A stretch of DNA of 64,000 nt from Notospermus geniculatus (taxonomy: Eukaryota; Nemertea; Pilidiophora; Heteronemertea; Lineidae): contig NMRB01000322.1 of the NCBI GenBank assembly GCA_002633025.1, positions 182,511 to 246,510 of the forward strand, given 5' to 3'. This document shows, piece by piece, positions 45,070 to 56,180 of the stretch. The notes beneath the pieces are model-generated. The model searched no databases. It was not told where the DNA came from and saw only the letters and a program-made list of their open reading frames with translations. Numbering within the stretch: the first letter of the stretch is position 1; each line of letters starts with the position of its first letter. A program made the translations under genes and the position numbers.

Positions 45070-45883
45070 TTGGTTAATACTTCAAATATGGTGGCCATAT
45101 TTGAAGTATTTTGTGATTTGTGTTATTGGAACCGACTTGGGGTGAATATTCTTTGGTAATAAATGGTGTAAATGCGATCTGCATTTGTTCCCAATGGTTT
45201 CATCATTGAAATGCATCCAAATTATTAATGGTGTGGTATTGTTATTCTGATAATCAATTTTTGTGATTGTCCCCAGAGCTCCATTTGTGAGACCATCATC
45301 AACATTGATATTTGAAGTTAAGTCATACTGAATACCTTCTGCTTATTCCAAAGTTTTTGACAGGCCCATTGTTTTTCTTGGATCATTGGGAATGTTTGAC
45401 AGTTGGTGGTACATTTTGATTAATTTTATCAATAGCAATAACTGTCTCTTTCATATATTTGGTTGATTTCCATTTGGTAAAGATGGTACTATTGATTGCA
45501 TCTATGAGTTTGTTAGAATAACAGATGTGGGGGATGTAAATGTTGTTTTCAGGAATTAGTGGTTCTATAGATGTGTCTGATGTTGTATTTTGTCTTGACA
45601 TAATCATTTTGAGATCATTTTTTGTATGTATGCCCTCACGTAAACGATTTAGGATCATTGCAAACGATTCATCTTCTTTTTGACCCATGATTTCATCTAA
45701 TTCAAATAGGACGAAATTGTCTTTCCAGAGATTGGGTGCTAAAGGGCCATAATCTGTCTTTATGTTTTGAAATATGTAGCGGTCTTTTACTGTTTTTAAT
45801 TGAAAAAGATCTCCTACTGCTATTATGCTGACACTACGTTGTCTTTTGTGGCTGATGATAGGTGTGATGTTTTTTTTGTACAT
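45070..45883 (-). pseudogene. PIF1-like helicase fragment of the Helentron
   Basis: The minus strand reads IIAVGDLFQLKTV (motif III region of PIF1 helicases), FELDEIMGQKEDESFAMILN, NRLREG and CYSNKLIDAIN. After a frameshift near 45385 it continues to about 45120 with NVDDGLTNGALGTITKID. Walker A (motif I) and the DE of motif II are missing upstream, and the block before GLSRC is missing downstream. The downstream break coincides with a 16-bp-stem palindrome at 45076-45110. Two near-identical 11-residue KKTKENERT-like units lie just upstream (about 45870-45940). Confidence 0.82.
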
Positions 45884-46521
45884 TCATTGTCTGATGTTTT
45901 TTTTGTACGTTCATTTTCTTTAGTCTTTTTCACTGAACTATTGTCTTTGTTAGATGATTTGTGTTTGCGATCAATATTTTTTTCCTCTTTTTGGGTAAGT
46001 CTTGCACATTTTAACTTTTAGTTGTACTGTTATCAAGGTTGTGTGTATTGTGAGCATGAGAACTGTGTGAAGGTTTATTTTGATGTAGGGTTTGTTTCTG
46101 ATGAGATTGAGTACTGTTGTTGTTACCTCGTGATTTACTGGTACTTAGTTTTACTGAGGAGAATGAACTGGATGATTTCTTGCGATCCTTGTATTGTTTG
46201 TTTCTTCAATGATGGGTTACACATTTTAGAATTTGATTTCTCATTAGGTTCTATGTGGTTAAAGTGATTATAGGTGGATCCTTTGGTTAGGAAACATTTC
46301 TTTTGATATGCTAGTTCCTTTGAGAGTGATTGTTCCAGTTGTTTATTCTGTGTCATGGTGGAGTGCTGTTTATTTTCATAGTTGATAACACTGCTGCTTT
46401 GTTCATCTACTGCTACTGCTACAACAATATTGTAGTGATTATTGTCGTTTTTTAAATAAATTGATGTGTTGTTCCTTTGTTGAAATTTGTCAACAATATG
46501 TCCAGTGTATCTGCACCATTG
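45884..46521 (-). other. Helentron linker; Rep domain not found
   Basis: The minus-strand frames give lysine-, serine- and asparagine-rich text with several stops and the C-terminal end of the OTU domain near 46505-46440. Neither the HxH nor the double-Tyr motif of the Rep nuclease is recognised. An internal deletion joining the OTU linker to the middle of the helicase is the simplest reading. Confidence 0.55.
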
Positions 46522-47436
46522 TCAAGTTGTTCCAACTTTTATATATGTGTAAATGTCTGTAGCTAGAAAGTGTGCAGATGTAATTAGTTCAACAGATGTT
46601 GCCCAAGTACCAAGAGAGAACATTTTTTTAGTATTAATGTAGTCATAAACTGTTGTGAATGGCTCTGGCAGCAAACCTTGAAATAAAGGATTGTGGTGCA
46701 TCAAGTGGTTAACTATTGTTTCTCTTATGTGATCATGATAGTGCTGGGTTCCAAATATAATTAGTGATAAACATCTGAAAAAGCAATTTCCATCTGGTAT
46801 TATTCTAGCAATTGATATTGGTTGTAATGTGAATAGAGGCAGATTAACAAGAACAAAGAGCAGTTGATTTTTGCACTCTGTGTTTGCAGATAATCCTAGG
46901 TTGAAAAGTTGTTGTTTTTTATTTTGCCATGGAATGTTCACTGGTTGGAAAGTGTTGGTAGTTTGTTCTATGCCTGTTGGTGCATATGAGTCTTTTTCAT
47001 CACTGATACACGTTGAAGCCTTTGAATTAGATGTGGAGGTAGATTCGACTGTTTTGAAATCTGACAAGGTTTCTTCAGTTGTGGTATGCTTTGAATGATG
47101 TAATTTTGTGCGTTTTATGTTGAAATAATCTGGTTTATTACAGTCTGCCGTGTTGTCTAGTGATCTCTTTCTTGTCAGTTTCGTAGTTGTAATTGCAGAT
47201 GGAGTAGATGATGAGTTCAGGTGAAAGCTTCTTGTTTTTCTAGTATGTTTGTTTTTAGTTGTACTGTGTCGTGTTGTATTGTCTGTTGGTGCTGATGTAG
47301 TAGTCTTTTGGACTGAAAATGACGATGATGATGATGATGGTACTGGTTCAGTTGTACTGTTGACTTGCAATGGAATAGGAAAGTCTGGTGGGAAATGAAA
47401 CACAGTATGAGTTCTGTGGCGATTTGTATGTGCCAA
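46440..47436 (-). pseudogene. OTU-like cysteine protease module of the Helentron
   Basis: The first 170 residues are Ser/Thr-rich low complexity. The OTU domain then shows the nucleophile motif PDGNCFFRCLSLIIFGTQ, HIRETIVNHL, WATSVELITSAHFLATDIYTY and, after an in-frame TGA near 46523, the block with IYLKNDNNHYNIV that contains the usual catalytic His. One nonsense codon separates the last block. OTU proteases are a known accessory of Helentrons; their targets there are unproven. Confidence 0.82.
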
Positions 47437-47464
47437 GGGAGCAGTTGTGAGTTAAAATTCAACT

Positions 47465-48257
47465 AATGGCTGAGAAATCACTGAAGCAGCTATTTTCCTT
47501 AATTGTTCACACAAGGCACCTAAAGTAGAAAATCTTAATAATTTGCAAACACCATTTGCATCAAGTAACCCACATTTGTTCCTAGCATGAGGATCAAATA
47601 AATATAATTTCTCATCAATGTGAAACAGTGCAATACAGAAATCTTTGATGCAAAGGAAACACCGAGATGACTCGTTTGTTGTTGTTAAAAAAAGGCAGTA
47701 TTTATTGCAGTTTCTGGAGAATACTGGAGTGCATTTGGATCATCTGTACCATGTATTGTTCCCAAGAAGGAAATCTGCTTCTTTGCTAACATTTTGAAAT
47801 GTTGTCCAGTTACTGCTTTTGGTAGTTCACTTGGATGTAGATATTATTCACGTTGATTTGTGCGGTAAACATAGCGATAAATTGAATCACCAGCATAAAG
47901 AACAGAATGTAAATCATTTGTTGTCCATTGATTTGGGTGTTTGAGCTTTGAAAGAATGATTGCAGCAAAACAATTAGCTACACATTGTTTTCCACGTGAA
48001 AAATGAGGGAACACCTTTGATCCTTGGTGAAACTGTCCTCTGGTCACACAAAACAACGCTGTGCATTCGAGAGTGATAGGTCCAGGATTTCTTTCTACAT
48101 CATTTGCGTGCATCAACTTATCAAATAAGTAACAGTGGTTGTAAACATGCCACGAGAGAACAGTAATGAACTTGACCAATGGTACTGTTCGTTTCCTTTT
48201 TAACTGCTTTAACACTGCATTGTATATTTGGTTGAAAACAGTTCTGAAGAAGACCAC
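47465..48257 (-). pseudogene. Helentron leader with 2A-like peptide and tegument-type cysteine protease
   Basis: About 50 hydrophobic/basic residues lead to DVERNPGP (48101-48078), the consensus of 2A ribosome-skipping peptides, with skipping expected between the last Gly and Pro. A protease-like domain follows: SRGKQCVANCFAAIIL (Cys nucleophile), WTTNDLHSVLYAGD and, after an in-frame TAA at about 47846 and a frameshift in a T7 tract near 47690, IALFHIDEKLYLFDPHARNKCG with the expected His. This Cys plus DPH arrangement resembles herpes-tegument-type ubiquitin proteases, also found in some rolling-circle elements. The residue before DVE is Asn rather than Gly. Confidence 0.75.
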
Positions 48258-48415
48258 CTCAATTATGTCCTTTCAAACTTTGATGTGATTGTTTTAGTAA
48301 TGAGACATGGTAAAGTCCTATAACCATGCGATACTGTGTCAGAGATATTCCCATAGTTTGATTGTAGATGGAATTACTATTGGGTCTTGTTTTTGTGTAG
48401 AAGGTACTCTAGAAT

Positions 48416-48926
48416 CAAGAATATATAAGTACCAAGAATGTACAACTCAGTAATCAATCAAAAGGGTGGGCATTATGTTACTTTTTCTGATAATAGAGGG
48501 CGTACGGTAATTATAGGCATTCTAATTAAATAACCAATGTCTAGATTTAAGGGTTGTTGACTGAATTGTATTATTTAGAATAACGTCAATATTCTTATGT
48601 AAAGTTACAGGCATATTACTGGCATACAAAATTTTTTTGATTTTGGTGAAACATGGATTTGTTGTTTAGGTCAGAGTGCCCGACCCAGAGATCAAGTACG
48701 ATATCAATTTGTCGAAAAAATGGTCCATTCAAAACTGCTCTGTAGCTCGGTTATTTCTGAGTGCATACAACTGCGGGAGGTGTCATTTTGTTCGTAATGA
48801 TCTTCCCTACACAATAATCCTTCACAAATTAAGATCCCTTCGGTTACAGGGTCACCTGAGGCAAATCAGTAAACTCACTTTTGCACATATTTGGAGTTGT
48901 ACATTCTTGGTACTTATATATTCTTG
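48416..48926. mobile_element. TIR element copy 1, 7-bp target duplication
   Basis: 511 bp with 33-bp inverted ends beginning CAAGAATATATAAGTACCAA. CTAGAAT flanks both sides (48409-48415, 48927-48933). Non-coding. A second copy lies at 56181-56776. Confidence 0.9.
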
Positions 48927-48933
48927 CTAGAAT

Positions 48934-50505
48934 GTATTGAATAGTTTTTCAGTGTACTCCAGTTCTGTCTGTATTGTAGTAGATGTGATGCAAGGTGAAG
49001 AGTAGGTACATGTAAAACAATGATAATCACAGTTTGTTGGATGAAAATGTGAACACTCGAAGTTAATTGGAAATTAGCAGAGAAATGAAATTTACTGAAA
49101 ATACATGTACATGTAGTGATTTCAGTTTGTTTGTATTCGAAGAGGATCAGTATGATTGTACTTACTGGATAATTGGACAGAATCCCTGAAATAGAAAGAA
49201 AGTTGGCAAAAAACAAATTGGAAATAATTCAGACATAATTTATAGGTGAAATAGCCTGTAATAAACCAGATAAGGCTGATTTGAAGTTACGCAAGAAACA
49301 TGAATATTATCATAATGTTTCTTCGTTTACTATAGGCTGGATACTTACCAACACAATCTATCAAGTTTACGACAACTGGTCATCAAAGTTGACCAAAATA
49401 TGTTTGGTTGATCTGAAAAAAAACAAATTTAACAATATCAAATCAGTGTTATTAAAAGTAGAGCCGTACACATTATTACAATGTTTCTTTGTTTATCATT
49501 GGGCAATCACTTACCTATCAATGCAATGTGTCGGGTTTATGAAAATAGTTATCAAAGTTCAGCAAAATGTCTGGTTGACCTGAAAAAAAATTGAGAGAAT
49601 ATCAAAGATCTATGTTATTAAAAGCCATTGCCAAACATTCATTCACATCAATTTCATAGTCATGATAGGTACATAATTTTACCAAACATGCCAAATGTTG
49701 GATTGGATATACTTCTCATTTACGAGGTGGATGGCTGTCCAATCACTGTGCATGTGCCATCACAGTGTCGCAACAAATCTTTTGAGTCACCATTCTAGAA
49801 CTAATCTGTATGAACATGCACAGTGGGGCCATGGCGCAAAAGAAAACTACACAGCATTTATGTTGCAACACAAAAAGTACCTAATGTTGGATGGAGTTGT
49901 CTGCATGTCGGATGCTGATGTTTTTCTGAGAAATCTTAGAGAATGAAGATGCAGAATGTGTTTTGAAGAGGAGGAANTCCGACATACATGTAATAAGACT
50001 TTGTCCAACATTCGGGAGAGTGACATTTTGAATTTGTAAAAACACTGGAAAATCCATTGTGTTCGACATTATGACCATCACCATGATCACTAGAGGACAG
50101 AGCGTGCACATGGTCCTCCAGCAGCATGATGTGGCTTCCACTGCATGACATTGTCATTCATGCCGTTTTACACACTACAGTAGGCCTATGCACACATGTT
50201 TCTGACATTGGGCCTCAAAAACAAGAAGAAAACATTTTGTTCCACAGAAATCATGTCAATGATTTCCTTCCATTTGGCCCACTTGACGGCATAGACGTAG
50301 GCCAACATTGTCATGCTTGTGTCTACAACAGGAGAAATTTCGAGTTGGATCCTGGGACGAGGTTGTGAACACTGCACTGCACTTCGTAAGCATAGTAAGC
50401 AGACCAGGACACGACTATCTCAGCTCACTTGGCGCTATAGGCTAGTCCCTAAAATAGGCCAAGTTCTAGAAGCCTGTGATATTTCACCATAGGGCCTGGG
50501 GTAAT
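48934..50505. other. Non-coding stretch
   Basis: No supported gene. Two related segments, about 49300-49460 and 49480-49640, share phrases such as ATTGGGCAATCACTTACC or ATAGGCTGGATACTTACC and ATGTTTGGTTGATCTG or AATGTCTGGTTGACCTG. They form a diverged tandem duplication of about 170 bp. There is a single N at 49977. Confidence 0.4.
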
Positions 50506-51138
50506 AGGCCTTATCACACCTAGCACGTGTGAAGCCAGCCAGGCCCCTGCTGTACATTTACAATACATTGTGCAGTGCATGGCGTGCATTTTATGTAAAC
50601 ATTGGCCAATAAAAGTAACTTCCAAAAGCCGGATGCGCCTAAACTACTAGCTACGTGGGAGGCGGTATGAAGTGATTCAAATCGATAAATTATTGACCAC
50701 CAATCGTCTTCGTGATCGCAAAAAAATCGATGATCAATACACTGACAGTCTCTGAACATCACCAAAACATTATCATGGGGCCCTGTGCCATAATTTCCCC
50801 TTCTATTGTCTCGACGGTCACGTGCCAGTAATTTACCAATCAGCGCAGGGTTGCATGATAATGTTTTGATGGACTGTTAGTGTATTATTAATCGATTTTT
50901 TGCGATCGCGAAGACGATCGGTGGTCAATAATTTATCGATTTGAATCACTTCATACCGCCTTCCACGTAGCTAGTAGTTTAGGTGCATGCGGCTTTTGGA
51001 AGTTACTTTTATTGGCCAATGTTTACATAAAATGCACGCCATGCATTGCACAATGTATTGTAAATATACAGCGTAGGTGCTGATGTTTGGGCCCTTTCCG
51101 CCTGGCTGGCTTCACACGTGCTAGGTGCGATAAGGCCT
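50506..51138. mobile_element. Large palindromic TIR element
   Basis: Inverted arms of roughly 270 bp, beginning AGGCCTTATCACACCTAGCA, surround a core of about 90 bp. The arms differ by scattered substitutions and one longer indel near the outer end. Non-coding; superfamily unresolved. Confidence 0.75.
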
Positions 51139-51540
51139 ATGGAACCAGTTCTCGGACACCTTGCTTTTCAATGCCTCTTCCTGTACTTACGGTACTGCTA
51201 GGCATGCTGGGTAACACTTGGGACTAAAGGCCATCCATTTCAGCTCTCATTTGCATATTAAAATTTGCTAAGGGGGTCAAGGTTACTGAAAATATGTCAG
51301 ATTTCCCAAATAAAGCTGGTCGACCTAGTTCTCAGACACCTCGTCCTGTTCTCGGACATTGCCAATTTTCACCCACAATTTCACATGAAACAACAAAATT
51401 AAGATTTTATTGATAAAAGTGACTTAAAATCAACCCAAAACAGTTTATTTGATGTATTTTAATCCACTCTGCTTCTCACAATTTGATACGGTAAGTGGTA
51501 AAATGGATACAGATAGAGTCCAACATTGCCGAATGGGAAC
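51139..51540. other. Non-coding stretch
   Basis: AT-rich, with the motif GTTCTCGGACA repeated about three times (51150, 51333, 51351). No gene. Confidence 0.3.
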
Positions 51541-51612
51541 TCCTAACCCTAACCCCCTAATCCTAACCCTAACCCTAACCCTAATCCTAACTAACCCTTA
51601 CCCTAACCCCAA
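51541..51612. repeat. Interstitial telomeric repeat (CCCTAA)n
   Basis: About 11 degenerate CCCTAA units, the metazoan telomere repeat. A single N at 51613 suggests the array was trimmed or poorly resolved. A shorter run lies at 37198-37217. Confidence 0.9.
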
Positions 51613-52182
51613 NCAAGACGTATGTTTCTAGGCGGATAGAACGCCTGTCCTGATGATATGTTCAGTTATATTCACGTAATGTGTTAAGTTGTGTTTTGTT
51701 AAACACAAAACTAAACGCTAAACGCGTCACCTGGATTTACAGTGTACATGACGTCGTGACGACGTGTAGGCCTACACGTATATTGATCGATCGATCGCCA
51801 GTTCGCCGTCAAACATTTGAACACCGCCATCTAACGTCGACATAACAAATCAGCTAGTCATTTGGAAACAGTGATTACTCCCATTGCGCTGCATTGCGTT
51901 GCGTTGCGTTTTTTCCAGTAAGCCTGTGATAACACAGATGGGGAATATATCTATTTTCAGTGTATTGCAGTTATGTTGATGATGTTGACATGATGATGAG
52001 ATGCAATCAACGCTCAAAATACGCCTACTAGTCCATTGTTTTCACTTAGAAACCGAGGCGTAAACTTGAACTGCATCTACGTATATTGTCCCTATTTTGA
52101 TATCCTATTCAACAGTAGAAAAGAGGTCGGAAACTTACCGTTTTTATCGACAGTTTCAAAACACATGTGCATCAATCAGCTG
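51613..52182. other. Non-coding stretch
   Basis: Contains a short (GCGTT)n run (51890-51910) and TCGATCGATCG near 51784. No gene recognised. Confidence 0.3.
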
Positions 52183-52797
52183 ATGAACAAGCAACGCCAA
52201 CTTGCAACATGGCCGACTTTCGTCAGCTATCGCGACCCTGGGAATCACTACAAAATCAAAGTAGCATTCTTCCAATCCATTCCATAAATTAGATACCTCA
52301 ACAACAATCAAAATCATCGAAGCGCATGTTTTTTTACTGCCAAATTTTGCAGAAATTCGATGGATTACTCTGAATTATATTTGCGCGCAGAAATGTAAAT
52401 GTGCTACGGCTATTGCCACGGCCGTATCACCATGATCACTGAGGAATTTATTTACTTGTCCATTACCGCGCATTGATACACAGGTATGTCAGCTGCTGCT
52501 GATGAGCCAGCAAACGAACGACCCTGGCAATCGTCTTGCGAAATCAAACCAACATCATTCCATTTCATTCCACAAATTAAAGACGTCAACAACAATCAAA
52601 ATAATGCAAGCGGATGTTTTTTTATTGTGAAGTTTTGCAAAAGTTCAGTGGTTTACTCTGAATTATATTTGGTGCGCACATATGTAGGGGTGCTTCGGAT
52701 ACTGCCACGGCAGTATCACTGTGTGAGAGTGAACTACTTTTTCAATTCTGTAACGGGATTTGTTGGCGTTTTCCATTAGCGCGCATTGATACACATG
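52183..52797 (+). repeat. Diverged tandem duplication of about 305 bp
   Basis: Units about 52183-52484 and 52487-52797 share blocks such as CAACAACAATCAAAAT, TTACTCTGAATTATATTTG and GCGCATTGATACACA in the same order. Substitutions are frequent, so the duplication is old. No coding potential shared by both. Confidence 0.7.
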
Positions 52798-52993
52798 GTT
52801 CTTCTTGTACTCTCCGTGGCAGATACTTCTAGCATGACACCAAGTGAACATAGATGAAGCTGGCCTTCGCCACTGGAGACTGGCTGCGCCCGTAGTGTTA
52901 GAGTGATAGCTAGAGGTGGGCTAAAGCCCACTTAAAAAGCATAACATACCGGTAATCTCAAACCTAGTACCCAAAGTTTTACCCATTTGAGAT

Positions 52994-53850
52994 GTACAGT
53001 CATTGACAAAAGTTTATCTCCACCTGACATCTTGAATATTTCAAATACTACTGGACCAATTTTAACACGGTTTGTTGCACATGAAAGTATATCATGTTGG
53101 TAATAATTCTGCATCAAAATTTTGGATATTCGGAAATATCGTTATTATGTAATAGCTATTCAGAAAAAAAACACTAAAAATCAACATTGTTATTACGTAA
53201 TTTTTTTGTGATTTTTGTTGCAGTTCTGATAGAGTGGAACTTTCTAAGGATTTGGGGCTTTGTTTCATCAAAATATGTTGAGTGGTTGCCGAGATATCTG
53301 AGATTATCAAAATTTTGATAATTTGAGATTTTCGTGCTTTTCAGGTAATTTTGATGCCATTAGATAAAGCTAACCTCAGAACACGGTTTTACAAAATTTT
53401 GGAACACATGCTTAACTGCTTACCAGTTTACGCTAAAAGTTCCAAAACTTCATACTTCTACATTTTTAAGTGAGCTCTGTCTACTGAGATCAAAATTTCC
53501 TGAAAAATTGAAAATTTTCAAATTATCCAAATTTTGATAATCTCAAATATCTCAGTAACCACTCAACATATTTTGATGAAACAAAGCCCCAAATCCTAAG
53601 AAAGTTCCACTCTATCAGAACTGCAACAAAAAGCACAAAAAAATACGTAATAACAATGTTGATTTTTAGTGTTTTTTCTGATAAGATATTACATAATAAC
53701 GATATTTCCGAATATCCAAAGATTTAATGCAGAAATATGACCAACAAGATATACTTTCATGTGCAACAAACCGTGTTAAAAAAATTGGTCCAGTAGTATT
53801 TGAAATATTCAAGATGTCAGGTGGCGATAAACTTTTGTCAATGACTGTAC
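52994..53850. mobile_element. Large palindromic element with about 330-bp arms
   Basis: The left arm starts GTACAGTCATTGACAAAAGT and the right arm ends with its reverse complement at 53850. The arms match over about 330 bp with few differences, around a core of about 195 bp. Chance frames on both strands are mirror images of each other. No transposase. Confidence 0.82.
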
Positions 53851-54412
53851 AAAAAGTGTCATGCATGTCATGTTTTTTTACACGGGAACGAGGTGCAGAG
53901 GGCACGTGCAGAGGGAGCGCATCTTGTGCAAGGCCCCATAACAGTTGGAGTTCAGTATCAGAGGCCATTTCGAGAAAAAAGCAACAGAAGGATATTAGTT
54001 TAATGGGGAATGCATTACACAGTCAAACTTCGAAGGCGTATTCTGCAACACCTGTCGCTTCGAAACCGATGTGAACTTCACAAAATGTACATTGTGACCT
54101 ACTAAATTCGAATATGCCATCAACTCATTTCAACAAAATTTTGATGGAACCTCGTTTCCAGGTGCAGGGCCACCGGTGAGTTTGCTACGCGGTGACTCTG
54201 CGATCGATCGATCGACTCGTCACGACGTCATTTAGAACTGTGGACGTTGCGTCATGAAAAAGTGACCTACATACTTTTGTCGCGTTCCCCGCGTTGCTTA
54301 GCGACTCATAGGAAACTCAAAATGTAAACACGGAAGACAGTTTGACAGTTTGGCAGCTGACTGAGCGTCTCATCATATTTTATTGCATAAAATTCCCACA
54401 AACCCTGATAAA

Positions 54413-54595
54413 ATGGTGCAAACTTGTGTTGTCAGCGGATGCAAGTCACGCGCTGTCAAGGGAAATGGCATAGAATCCCAGATGAAGACGAATTTCCGTC
54501 ATTAAGAGCGCGGTAGTTGCAGGCCCTCCAACCCGAAGATGACGACCGTTTAGGCATACATGGGTGCCGTATTTGCTCACTGCATTTTGTATTAG
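54413..54595 (+). pseudogene. THAP-domain first exon with disabling mutations
   Basis: It begins MVQTCVVSGCKSRAVKGNG, the start of a THAP zinc finger (C-x-x-x-x-C). After a frameshift near 54465 it continues HRIPDEDEFPSLRAR, then TAG where the invariant THAP Trp (TGG) is expected, then LQAL and CRICSLHF with the later Cys and His. A donor-like GTACGT follows at 54596. THAP proteins bind DNA and derive from or accompany P-element-type transposases. The C2CH layout is complete apart from the frameshift and the Trp-to-stop change; both could be real or sequence error close to a gap. Confidence 0.65.
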
Positions 54596-54709
54596 GTACG
54601 TAATGTTAAGGAAATATCTTTATAAAAGAGCTCCAGTTAAACCCCGAAGCATCATATTCGGCGATGTCAGTTAGCAATAACATGATAGAACACCTGTAGC
54701 CCCCCCCCC

Positions 54710-55197
54710 NNNNNNNNNNNNNNNNNNNNNNNNNNNNNNNNNNNNNNNNNNNNNNNNNNNNNNNNNNNNNNNNNNNNNNNNNNNNNNNNNNNNNNNNNNN
54801 NNNNNNNNNNNNNNNNNNNNNNNNNNNNNNNNNNNNNNNNNNNNNNNNNNNNNNNNNNNNNNNNNNNNNNNNNNNNNNNNNNNNNNNNNNNNNNNNNNNN
54901 NNNNNNNNNNNNNNNNNNNNNNNNNNNNNNNNNNNNNNNNNNNNNNNNNNNNNNNNNNNNNNNNNNNNNNNNNNNNNNNNNNNNNNNNNNNNNNNNNNNN
55001 NNNNNNNNNNNNNNNNNNNNNNNNNNNNNNNNNNNNNNNNNNNNNNNNNNNNNNNNNNNNNNNNNNNNNNNNNNNNNNNNNNNNNNNNNNNNNNNNNNNN
55101 NNNNNNNNNNNNNNNNNNNNNNNNNNNNNNNNNNNNNNNNNNNNNNNNNNNNNNNNNNNNNNNNNNNNNNNNNNNNNNNNNNNNNNNNNNNNNNNNN
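54710..55197. other. Assembly gap flanked by poly-C
   Basis: A run of N bordered by C-runs on both sides, indicating a collapsed homopolymer or low-complexity tract. Frames across it are artefacts. Confidence 0.99.
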
Positions 55198-55579
55198 CCC
55201 CCCCCCCATGACTCATTCAATTTCTGCATAGGCCTAGGTGCAGTCCCTAGTTCATAAGTTCGATCAACTGATCAAATTGCAAACTGGTCGGTTTAGACAT
55301 CGTCATCGACATGATGTATGTGCATGTTGCATTTCACTGAATCTCTTATCACTGAATAAAAAAAAATCTCGGCTTCTGTCTCGATTTCAATCACCGAAGC
55401 GGCAAACTATGTGCGCAGCCATGATGAATTGTAAGAGGTGCTGGCGTCACTCTGACAACCAACCACCTAGCGGAACGACAAGAGACTAGGAATTCGGGCC
55501 ACTACCATGGTGGGCGTGGAAATAATGAGTACTCCCGATTATGCCATTTACGATTATGTTATGCTTTATCCAGTAAGCC

Positions 55580-56090
55580 TGTATCAAGAACAACCTAAAA
55601 TACAACCTCTTTGATCTCCCATCGCACACCACTTGGGAAAATCAATTCATTGAAATATCAGCGGAGCGCAATAACACAAGACTCGTACTAGGAAATATCT
55701 ACAGACCACCACGAAATAGCAATGATGATATCCACACTTTTACTAAGGAATTCGCTGGACTACTCTCTTCCTTTCAAAGCAATATGTACAAAGAGCTGAT
55801 TATTAAAGATGACTACAACATCGATCTGCTGAAATATAAGGACAGGCCTGATTTAAGGAATTCCTAGAAACTACATGTATCTTTACACATTCCGTTTAAC
55901 CGTCTGTTACTCTGCCCACGGGAATTACTCCTCACAGCGCGACCCTGATAAATAATTTTGTCTGCCGATTCTCACCAAGTTCGAGTCGCACACCACAGGC
56001 ATAATTAACAATCGCTTCTCTGATCACCAACCGTACTTTATTGGAATTAGTCTAATGAATAAGAGAGGTCAAGAAAATCATGCTGGCATG
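55580..56090 (+). pseudogene. LINE-type endonuclease remnant
   Basis: The plus strand reads FDLPSHTTWENQFIEIS, then VLGNIYRPPRNSNDDIHTF and LIIKDDYNIDLLK; after stops and frameshifts it ends near FSDHQPYFIGI. These are the spaced blocks of the APE endonuclease of CR1/jockey-type non-LTR retrotransposons (YRPP, GDFN, SDHxP). The key GDFN is KDDYN here. The RT is absent and several stops are present, so it is a dead 5' fragment. Confidence 0.75.
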
Positions 56091-56180
56091 AAGATATTTT
56101 GAATTAGGTACATGAACTCAGCACGGAGAGGGGCAACATAGAAGCACCGACAGAAATACCAATGTCTACTTAAGTATCAT

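Noticed and set aside
45800-47098. Plus-strand frames of 73-81 codons
   Set aside because: Opposite-strand shadows of the Helentron coding regions; Cys/Val/Phe-rich composition fits antisense reading.
48676-48930. 84-codon plus-strand frame
   Set aside because: It lies inside the TIR element and includes its terminal repeat; the other copy does not preserve it.
53666-54074. Frames of 100 and 115 codons on opposite strands
   Set aside because: They mirror frames in the other palindrome arm at 52932-53310; a by-product of the inverted repeat.
54606-55229. Three minus-strand frames of about 180-207 codons
   Set aside because: They span the second gap; apart from glycine codons from the poly-C edges there is no sequence.
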